Shown: positions 41,378 to 41,601 of the stretch, piece after piece
Numbering within the stretch: position 1 is the stretch's first letter
Layout: each line of letters starts with the position of its first letter
Source: CAZBBB01 sp964490005
GTDB lineage: Bacteria; Planctomycetota; B15-G4
NCBI GenBank assembly: GCA_964490005.1
Contig: CAZBBB010000019.1
Location: 1-41,601, forward strand
Reading direction: 5' to 3'
DNA: 41,601 bases
Notes under the pieces: generated by a model
What the model saw: only the letters and a program-made list of their open reading frames with translations
What the model was told of the DNA's origin: nothing
Databases searched by the model: none
Position numbers and translations under genes: made by a program

Positions 41378-41601
41378 TGGGACTCACGCCGATGCTGTTG
41401 CTCGCGCTCGTCCTGCCCTGGGCGCTGGGGCGGGCGCTGCTGTCGCTGCTCGGCGGCGCGCAGGCCACCGACCGGCTGCGCCGCGCGGGGCTGGCCTTCG
41501 TCGCCGGCGCGCCGCTGCTGGGGCTGGCGCAACTGGCGTGGCTCGCTGCGGGCGCGCCGCGCGAGCGGCTGCTGCTCGCGCCGGCGGCGCTGCTGGTCGC
41601 G
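41377..41601 (+). CDS. Polytopic membrane protein, cut by window end
   Basis: The first 75 codons from the ATG overlapping the previous stop. Two very hydrophobic stretches are seen: MGLTPMLLLALVLPWALGRA and LAFVAGAPLLGLAQLAWLAA, with a third starting LLLAPAALLVA at the edge. Probably a multi-span inner-membrane protein (polysaccharide or glycosyltransferase-type proteins often begin this way), but the family cannot be named from this part. Confidence 0.65.
   Translation, partial: MGLTPMLLLALVLPWALGRALLSLLGGAQATDRLRRAGLAFVAGAPLLGLAQLAWLAAGAPRERLLLAPAALLVA

Overview
This is a very GC-rich window (TA dinucleotides are rare outside tyrosine codons) from a Gram-negative-type bacterium, most likely a planctomycete. 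No single gene proves this. The combination points there: three EutN/CcmL-type microcompartment pentamer genes coupled to a class II aldolase, FG-GAP and right-handed beta-helix exported proteins, W-x-E-N-x-G-W repeat proteins, a Ser/Thr kinase with a TPR-like tail, and many secreted or lipoprotein products. I see no rRNA, tRNA, CRISPR array, transposase or phage gene.

Layout. 1-1314 (-): truncated FG-GAP surface protein. 1494-5007: decayed copy of the 3' end of a metallopeptidase gene, a small membrane protein gene (+), a 108-bp hairpin-bearing insertion, then the full-length lipoprotein zinc metallopeptidase (-). 5056-10657 (-): RND permease, P5C dehydrogenase and an orphan solute-binding lipoprotein, tightly coupled. 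10734-12125 (+): pgi. 12255-15505 (-): SLC1-type symporter, a W-x-E-N-x-G-W repeat protein and a beta-helix protein. 15685-20432 (-): class II aldolase, three BMC pentamers, a SurA-like exported protein and a DUF4139 protein. 20571-21818 (-): a second beta-helix protein. 21984-25225 (+): FG-GAP protein plus a propeller-like/thrombospondin-type-3-like protein. 25260-28475 (-): ABC-2 exporter pair and a radical SAM protein. 28578-32210 (+): M23-like lipoprotein and a kinase with a polytopic tail. 32223-33233 (-): PA0069-type radical SAM protein. 33347-34518 (+): zinc-ribbon membrane protein and a DJ-1 protein. 34535-35933 (-): BNR propeller protein with a MoaD/ThiS-like protein. 36048-41601 (+): a tightly packed run of a TPR-like kinase, two paralogous small beta-rich proteins of unknown function, an M14 carboxypeptidase-like lipoprotein and two exported or membrane proteins, the last one cut by the window edge.

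How the parts relate. The aldolase and three shell pentamers share 4-nt overlaps or abutting codons and are surely one transcript, but no hexameric BMC shell gene, aldehyde dehydrogenase or phosphotransacylase is present here. A TAnnnT element, often followed by CG, recurs upstream of genes on both strands. In several cases it lies only 7-10 nt before the start codon with no Shine-Dalgarno sequence, which suggests leaderless transcripts for pgi, both kinases, the P5C dehydrogenase and the PA0069-type gene. Two of the convergent gene junctions carry perfect 21-22 bp hairpins. The best candidates for undescribed biology are the kinase / paired beta-protein operon, the pentamer-only BMC cluster with its extended aldolase, and the MoaD-like/propeller pair behind a 20-bp palindrome.
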